This document shows, one piece after another, positions 57,271 to 64,000 of a stretch of 64,000 nucleotides of DNA. How positions within the stretch are numbered: the stretch's first letter is position 1; the number at the start of each line of letters is the position of its first letter. Position numbers and translations under genes: made by a program. Origin of the DNA: Zantedeschia hybrid cultivar (Eukaryota > Streptophyta > Magnoliopsida > Alismatales > Araceae). A model generated the notes under the pieces. The model was not told where the DNA came from. It made no database searches and was given only the letters and a program-made list of their open reading frames with translations. The DNA is taken from positions 27,759,229-27,823,228 of the forward strand of contig JARZZO010000013.1 of NCBI GenBank assembly GCA_030544215.1, in the 5' to 3' direction.

Positions 57271-57997
57271 GGGTGGGATGGTGTGTGCTGTAAACATACC
57301 TGGGAGAGCCAGTGCAATGAGAACGCCGAATAGAAGACGTTGACGGACCTGGCCGGGAAGAGCCGGCGGTAGAAGGACCCCGGCACCCCCGCGGCGTAGT
57401 AGGAGCGGCTACCACCGGCGGCCGCTAGGCACTCCTCAAGGCTGCCGCCTTCAAAGGAGGTGAGCTGCGGGAGGAGCTGGAAGAGCACGTTGAAGTCGTT
57501 GCTGGGGAGGTCGGAGAAGAAGGCCTGGAACTCGGGGGGCTCCCGCCCCGTGCGCTCGTACCTCTTGGCCATGTGCCTCACGATCACGTCCACCATGAAG
57601 AGTGTGTTGTTGCCGCATGAGCAGCCCAGGTCCGCCACCGCGAAGGCGAGCTCGTCGTCCGCGGGGAGCTGCATGGCGTCCAAGGTCGCTTCCAGCAGGT
57701 GAAGCATGGAGCGGGCATGCCGAGCCTGGTGTTTGAACAGAAGAAAGACGCAAGTCGCATTAGACAGTAGCTAATACACAGGAAATTAACAGTGGCGTAG
57801 CTGCATGACAAACCGGATCTCTCGTCTCATGTATGGCTGCTTCTAGGTTAATGAGAGAGAGGCAGGATATACATATATACCTGAGCCTGTGAGTTCTTCA
57901 CATAGCTGGCCTCTCCGTTGCCACCTTTCATGCTCAGTAGCCTCTCGAGCTTTACCGGAGCAACAGCATGGCCGTCTGGCTGGAGGGTAGCTGCCAT
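56427..57997 (-). CDS. IAMT1: Indole-3-acetate carboxyl methyltransferase (SABATH family)
   Basis: Transfers a methyl group from S-adenosylmethionine to the carboxyl of indole-3-acetic acid, making methyl-IAA, which changes auxin level and transport. Exons: 57997-57881, 57725-57300, 57164-56889 and 56783-56427; all introns are phase 0; 391 residues, normal for the family. The N-terminus KLERLLSMKGGNGEASYVKN is the SABATH opening; VADLGCSCGNNT is SAM motif I; SAFSLHWLSQ, PAYNKG-like SAYNKGRVFIHG, GGSMFLVCLGR and FNIPVYAPS follow. The near-continuous match to monocot IAMT1 blocks (EPPEFQAFFSDLPSNDFN, GPGSFYRRLFP-like VPGSFYRRLFPARS, LFGTHFQDAWEDLVEE) favours IAMT1 over salicylate or jasmonate methyltransferases, but substrate is inferred. 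The gene is intact. A 42-nt earlier acceptor for exon 3 (57206) and a stop-free 105-nt last intron both keep the frame. Confidence 0.9.
57226..57267. repeat. CT/GA microsatellite in IAMT1 intron 2
   Basis: About 21 uninterrupted CT units (GA in the sense of the gene) lie 60-100 bp upstream of the exon 3 acceptor. Likely length-polymorphic. Confidence 0.95.
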
Positions 57998-58075
57998 TTT
58001 AGGGTATGATCCGGTAGCTGCTCAGGGAAAGCGGCAGTCTTAGTTGAGGTCGAAAACTATGGGACTGTGGGAGTC

Positions 58076-58085
58076 CTATATATAG
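58076..58085 (-). promoter_or_regulatory. TATA box of IAMT1
   Basis: TATATATAGG-type sequence about 80-90 bp upstream of the ATG at 57997, implying a 5' UTR of roughly 50 bp. No other strong core promoter element was seen. Confidence 0.65.
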
Positions 58086-58319
58086 AAGGTTCCGTTGAGG
58101 GGGGGAAATGAACGAATAAACATACAGAGGGGGTTGCAGAGGGGGCGGTAAACAACGGATTCGGATCCCCTGTTCCACTTTCCCTGCTCCCTTTGGGTTC
58201 CACACGTTACATTGGACCGCTTGTTCCTTTGTTAACCAAGTAAAACAGCTAAAATTTGGTAAGCAACGGCTTTTCCTTTTCCCACGCCAACCTATATTAG
58301 GACTCCCTAGGGTGGCTTT

Positions 58320-58640
58320 TGTTTTTGTTTTTCTGTTTTTTTTTTTAATTTTCTGTTCGGATTTTTTTAAATTTTTAAAGTGTCCGAACAAAAATTGGAC
58401 AGTAAAATTGGGTTGTTCGGATCGGGGCCGACTATATGATTTTTTACACGTAAATCGAGATTTATGTCAAATATATATATATTTTTTAAAAATACAGTCA
58501 GATCGGAATCGACCTGAGCAATTTAACTGTACCGTTCGATTTTTGAACAGATGTTTCAAAAAAATTTTAAAAAATCTGAACAAAAAATTTAAAAACTAGA
58601 AAAATATCTCCTACCCCCCCCCCCAATTTAGACGGGCGTG
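58320..58640. repeat. Short inverted T-rich/A-rich repeat upstream of IAMT1
   Basis: The left side (58330-58400) reads ttctgttcggattttttt...gtgtccgaaca and the right side (58540-58600) reads its approximate inverse, gaacagatg...aaaaaatctgaacaaaaaa. This suggests a small foldback or MITE-like element about 300 bp long. It resembles the repeats at 52.4-53.5 kb. Termini and target duplication were not resolved. Confidence 0.5.
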
Positions 58641-59909
58641 CTGACATGATTTGCAGTGGGGAAAGAAAAAGCCGTTGATTACCAAGTTTTACCTGTTTGA
58701 CGTGGTTATCAGAGGTGCAAGTGGTCCAATGACAACGAGTGAAATAGAAAAAGAACAAGGAAAGTGGAACAGGCGATCCGAATCCGTAAACTACTGCATT
58801 CCCTTGATGCAGGGAAGTTAGCAGTTAATTTCCTCTGTGAAGTGAGAACAATCCAAATAAATGGATCATGTGGACTACCATCCTGAAGATGCGCCGGGTT
58901 TTACATTATCTCACCTCTACGAAACGCTGTTAAGCTTCTGATTGCCACGCTGATTCCGCTAATTAACTTTTTTTCGCTCGAGTTCCAAGGGGAAAAAGAC
59001 AAGCATAGCTTTACATAGAGAATTATTTGGTACTATACATGCCTATTATCATGTCAAATCTGAATTCTCTCCTGTTACGTTTGGTAACTTAAAATAAGAT
59101 CATAATTGTAATTAACAAAGAATTCTCATTAATTAGAATCCATTATATTAGAGCCTATATTCATGAACCTAAGTTGTGTACTACAGAATGAAACCTATGT
59201 CAGTATGAAGAGATATGTCAAAATAGTTCCAATTAATTCAAGAAAATATACCAAGATATTCTAAAATTGCTACTATATATTTTACAGCTGTGAGTTAGAA
59301 GACTTAATAATTAAAGGGATAATTCATATTAACTACTATTGTATGTTAAATTCCTAAAATGCAATGCTTATTTTTATATTATCTTATGTATTCTTACAAG
59401 AGAACATATATATCGCATGTGCCATTTCAATGGAGTACATACATATAGAAAAATGCTAGATATAGAGAGCATGGTTTGACCGCAGGTACTGTTTTGACCT
59501 CCTCCTTTATATTTAAAAAATAACAAAATTTATCATAAATTTTTCAATATTCAATTATCTCTTTTAAAGGTGTTCCCATCTTATGGGACTTTATTTTCAC
59601 CGTTCGATCGTATCTGATCTTAAAACTCAATTGTAGTTGTCCAAGGGTACTTACAAATTTTGATTTCAAAAAATTATAAGAAATTGGTCAAATTTTTTAG
59701 GATTGTTTCCATCCTGTGTGGTTTTAATATTTATCATCAATTTACTTGCATAAGATTAGATGGTCACAATCAATTCGGATATGATCCAACGGTAAAAATT
59801 AAGCTTCAATGTTTAAAAATTATCCTAGAAAAGAAATTGAATATTTAAAAATTATGATGATTTTTTTGACAACGGGATTGGGGACCACACGGTTTGTATA
59901 TTAATACTC

Positions 59910-59969
<60 letters not shown>

Positions 59970-61729
59970 TTATTTATGGTACATAAGATAATATGCAAAG
60001 AAGCATGATACATTTGAAATTATGAGAGTGTTACTGTATTATTTGTCCATATCATATATAAAATAAAGTTGGTCTGTATGTGAGGAAATGTGACAGAATA
60101 CTGTAACATTTTAATAGAAAAGATAAAGGTATACCTAATTACGGGAGCTTATCTTATTTATTATCTTATACTTTGTGTTACTCGATCTAATATGTACTTA
60201 AACATAGAATATGAATAATTAATTATGTCTACTTCGTAGTTATGCGGTGCTTCTTGCGCGACCAAACCATCCTATCTTAGAGACGCCGGTCTATATCTTC
60301 ATATATCATGGATAAGTTAGCGAGGGGTGTCAACTGGATCATAACATCAGAAAATCTGATACGAGTTCGAAGCCATATGTTGGATTAGGGTTTAAGCTTG
60401 ATTTGAAAAATAATAATTTCTAGACAGATTCAAGTTATTATTTCGAGTTTGTTTTTGGATTTATTATGGATTCCGGAAACTCCGAATCTGGCACATTAGG
60501 AATCGAGATCGGTTGTAAGGTGGAGAGGGAATTTTTCAAGAAAAGTTCTCTTGGAATCGAAATTTTTTTCACTTGAAGGTCTTCTAGTCATGCTGCCATC
60601 TATCCCTTCCAAAGCACAACCGAGGTCGACTCCGAGGTGGGGACTTGCGCCCTCGATCTCTCTAGGGTAATCGATCTTGCGGCAGTGGGCAAACGTGACG
60701 CGAGGGGATGGGATTGAGACATGTTTACTTCATTATTTTTTACACTATTTGCATTCTACTAATTTTGATTGGTCTAGAATATTTAAAAAGTAAAAATTTC
60801 TCATTTTTTTAAACTCGACTTTCCTTCTTTTACAATAATTGAACTAATCAGAATGAATGAAGTACAATAGTGCAGAAGAAATGGAGTAGACGATCTCAAT
60901 TCAAGGGATGGCGTCGATGGTGTATGGTGTTATTCAAACATGGAAGAGATGCATCTCGAACTAGGATGACGACGGTGGGCCTCTTACGGCAGCCCCCGGT
61001 TTGAAATGAGATTGAGATTACCTGGATATATCCCCTTCTCCGGTACTCTTGTGTGATCCTCAAAATTTTATTGGTTGGGATTTAGCAAAAAGCTTTAGGT
61101 TATCCAACTCCCAAGCCCTGCCGTCTCATGACCAGAGCTTCATAGGCTATCCGCCAACAACTCTGGTAGTGGAGGGGCTCCAATTTCCTGCTGTGCAGCG
61201 GCACATCGGAGCGTCTTCCCCTTGTTTCAGGCACGCCGGACGTCGTCGCCCCTGCTCTCTTTTTTCTGGACTGAGGTCGTCGTCCCTACTCCCTTGGTGG
61301 AGGGTACATGACAAAATAGATTGTATTTAGATGTTAATTGTGTGTTTATCAAACATTTAATTTAGTATGTACCTCTTAATTGCTTTTAGTACTTTCTGTC
61401 ACATAGTAAGAGATTATATGTGAATAAAAACTTTTATATAATAGACTTTCGAGTTATCAAACAAGACCTATGTTTCTAGGACAATGTAAAAGAAAATAGA
61501 CCACCGTTTCTAATTAGTTACTAAAAGATGCTTCTCACAAAAGATAAACAATGGTACTTTGAGCAGTAAAAGTTTAAATTTGGCTGTACTATTCTCACCA
61601 AAAACATAGAAAATAGAAGATAGAAAAAATGGTCCATTCTCGATCCACCCTAGTTTTAAGTTTGGCAAATCCAATGGGCAACACTAGCCTTCGTTTCCCC
61701 GACCATGGGGGCGGTCCCTTACAGAATTG
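58641..61729. other. AT-rich intergenic DNA, no gene seen
   Basis: Apart from the microsatellite at 59909-59965, I see no coding region or transposon end. A slightly GC-richer patch at about 61090-61310 has short reading frames with no recognisable motif. Confidence 0.55.
59909..59965. repeat. CT then TA microsatellite
   Basis: About 12 CT units run directly into about 16 TA units. No gene is nearby. Confidence 0.95.
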
Positions 61730-62692
61730 TCGAACCTAGTGGCTGGCAGAAGACCGTATTGAAGGTGAGGGAGGCGGCTTGGCGGAGTTGTGTGGCTGGT
61801 TAGGGCGGAGCGTGCGCGGCGGGCCGTCCCCAGGTTTGGCGTTCTTCTTGTGGGGGAAGGGTTTCTTTCCTTCTTCCGTTAGAGAGATCGGCCCCCTCTC
61901 CCTCCCCCCTTTAGGGAGGATCATATCTCTTTCTGTTGAAGGCCTGTCTTCTCCCTCGTGGAGAGTTTTTCTTCTTCCTTTGTAGAAGTTTTGCTCAGGA
62001 GAGTTTACTCTTCTGGATTGGTCTCCTTTGGAAGATTTCTTCTCCTTCCTCGGCTGCGGCGTTTTCCTCTCTCCGCCCTTTCGTCCCATCACCTTCTCTT
62101 AGCTTTCATCCTCTTTGACCCGTTTTTGTACTCTTTAGGTTTACCTTCCTTAATCTCCTCATTCTCCTCAGCAAATATGTGTATTCGTTTGTGTGTTGGA
62201 TCGAGCGTTTGCCACCAGGTACGGCTTTCTACTTTCTGCGGTTGGAGTCTTGTTTGTTGACGTTCTCTGTGTAGGCCTTGTTGTTTCTGCGTACCAACTG
62301 TTCGACAATATGTCGAACTCAAGTCAGAGACTCGAGATTGTGTACGCAACCCCCTACTTTATTGCCGTGAGTAGGCCCAACGAGCTCTCCTGCTTCTTGG
62401 ACAAACTGCTAACCTTTTTGCAGCCCCCCTTTCACTTGTTGAAGACTTTTCTGGTTCTTATGCTTCTGCATCCCATCGGCAAATTGTGTTGGTTCCTTCG
62501 GCATCTAGAGGCTACCAGTTATCTCTACAGTTTGTATTTGCTGTGTTTTATCTTTGTTTTTTGTGTTCTAGTCGGGTTTGGTCCTAACTACTTTGGTAGT
62601 ATAGACCTGCTCGTTTGCTTGGAAGGTGTTTGTTGTTTTGACAACTTACTGTAGTACTACGGGTTTTATGAACGAAAGCTCCTTCCTATGTT
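61730..62692 (+). mobile_element. Retroposon-like segment with poly(A) end
   Basis: A segment with higher GC and T-rich, Cys/Leu/Phe-biased reading frames ends with tatgttc and a run of A at about 62683-62692, similar to the end of the retroposon at 51557-52275 (ttgttcaaaa). I found no flanking target duplication and no protein domain, so both its left limit and class are uncertain. Confidence 0.35.
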
Positions 62693-64000
62693 CAAAAAAA
62701 AATTTCATGGAGACGAGGACGGACATCTCCGGGGACTGGAAATTGTGGCAGTCTGTGGGGAGAAAATGACGTAGGTCTAGGTCAGCGGAGCTCATAGCAG
62801 CATCAGAACCGGACAAGTTTTCGTTAGAAGTATAACTTAAATGTTCATTTATATATTTTTTTTTTCAGGATTGTACAGATACATATGTAGTTATTTTAAT
62901 TCTGTCAAGGAGATGAAACAAGGACGGACTATTCTTTTTCCTCATTTTACCTGCTCAACGTTGATGTAGACAAACCGCAGATGATCCTAGGTTAGAAACC
63001 ACAGAATACAATCTACTATGGAGATCATACATTAACTATATAATATAGAATAGGACAGTCTAAGGTGTATTTATATGTAACTAACCCCATTGCCGTGTTA
63101 TCCCTCTGCATTAAGTATATTCTCTTCATGGATACGCAATAATTAAGCTTCTATATAACATTGCACGCTTTTAGGTAGGGTACATATTACCTAACCTTCC
63201 ATCTCGTGCCTGTAACTTTGCTGAGCCTCAGATGACTCCTTCAGCTTGAGACCCGGAATCTTGCCTTCTATCCATTTGCCCCGTCCTTGTTGCTCGGCTC
63301 GAATCCAGCGGAGTGATAGTCGCCGTTGCACATGAAACCAGACGGCCATCTTCCTCTCACACCAGTTAGAGTTAAGACGGTCCTTATACCTAGCCCCTTA
63401 TCTTAAATCTGAGCCCGCCTTAACTTATGCTCCCTTTCCCCACACCCTCCCTCTGTTACACCTTATTCTGTGGACCTCTTTCAGCTATGCTTTGAAAAAA
63501 TCCTCATCCCTATGTAGAATCTGACCTATACTTCGAGCCCTATTCCTCGTTCTCGCGAAACATTAGGATCAGATTGGTTGATATATACATGAGATAGGGT
63601 TTAGCTCCTAGCTAAGCCATTAAGAGATCTACTTTTCTTTTAACTATTTTGATCCTTTCGAGATAGTTGACGGCACTGTCAGACCAGTCATATTCCATGC
63701 AGTTCAGAAAGAAACCACGCCATGTTATACTAAAACAAGCCCTAACCTTGAGAAAGATAACCTAGAGATTTAGAATGATGCAAATATATGGTTAGATCTG
63801 TTATCATGAATTTATAATGCTGGATTGAAACACATAGGGATAGATCTTCGTATGGATCATAATAATTTTGAAGCCTCATTGGCGGCGGATATATAGGTAA
63901 ACTTCCTATATCATTTAAACCCTCTCTATGACATGCATGTATTAATTGCACCCTCAAATCTACAATCCATGGTTATCCGTGGCTCAGTTTCGTGCCGTTT
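62693..64000. other. Intergenic DNA, no gene seen
   Basis: No coding region, RNA gene or element end could be supported. The stretch 63180-63480 is moderately GC-rich but has no long open frame or recognisable motif. Confidence 0.5.

Noticed and set aside
62193..62654. 153-codon frame with Cys/Phe/Leu-rich sequence
   Set aside because: No domain is seen, it is of low complexity, and it ends near a poly(A) tail of a retroposon-like segment.
1..64000. tRNA, rRNA or other structural RNA genes
   Set aside because: I saw no convincing tRNA box A/B pairs with cloverleaf potential and no rRNA sequence. A covariance-model scan would be needed to exclude weak cases.

Overview
This is plant nuclear DNA, most likely from a monocot. 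The evidence is one spliced host gene with very GC-rich exons that closely resembles monocot indole-3-acetate methyltransferases (IAMT1), set among nested LTR retrotransposons with TG...CA termini, a hAT element, poly(A) retroposons and AT-rich spacers. I cannot name the species. I see no prokaryotic features.

Bases 1-47,060 are almost entirely a nest of retrotransposons, read here from LTR ends and broken coding regions. From inside to outside: a + strand Tat-type Ty3 element whose 3' half is visible (3' LTR 3421-4784) sits in a minus strand LTR of the same family (4785-5565). That LTR sits in the pol of a second Tat family on the + strand (Tat1, 5566-16816). Tat1 sits in a minus strand copy of its own family (Tat2, 16817-30101), whose gag is split by a solo LTR (25430-27321). 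Tat2 sits in a copia-type LTR (30102-31071), which in turn sits in the integrase of a chromovirus (31072 to about 32697). Next comes a long, decayed minus strand copia element (about 32698-44903) carrying two more solo LTRs with perfect 5-bp duplications. It is inserted in the gag zinc finger of another Ty3 element (44904 to about 47060). A hAT element with a captured gene fragment follows (47100-48457).

Both Tat families carry antisense, intron-containing genes between pol and the 3' LTR. One is a DUF7745-type gene; the copy at 826-2211 is intact. The other is a MAIN-like/plant mobile domain gene; the copy at 8969-11832 has seven exons and two nonsense codons. The promoters and first introns of these genes, the U3 regions of their LTRs and the unrelated solo LTRs are studded with a previously unfamiliar module: an inverted repeat whose two arms are always separated by 10 variable bases. 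Three arm classes occur (GGCGTC/GACGCC, CGGACGGC/GCCGTCCG, TGGAAGGC/GCCTTCCA). I count well over 40 copies. This is the most interesting signal in the window. My inference is that it is the binding site of the proteins encoded by the antisense genes, comparable in logic to VANC proteins and their motifs in VANDAL transposons.

Bases 48,458-64,000 are gene-poor host spacer. They contain a poly(A) retroposon with a 15-bp duplication, short dispersed T-rich repeats, a possible isolated exon, the IAMT1 gene on the minus strand (57997-56427) with a TATA box at about 58080, and a second retroposon-like segment near 61.7-62.7 kb.
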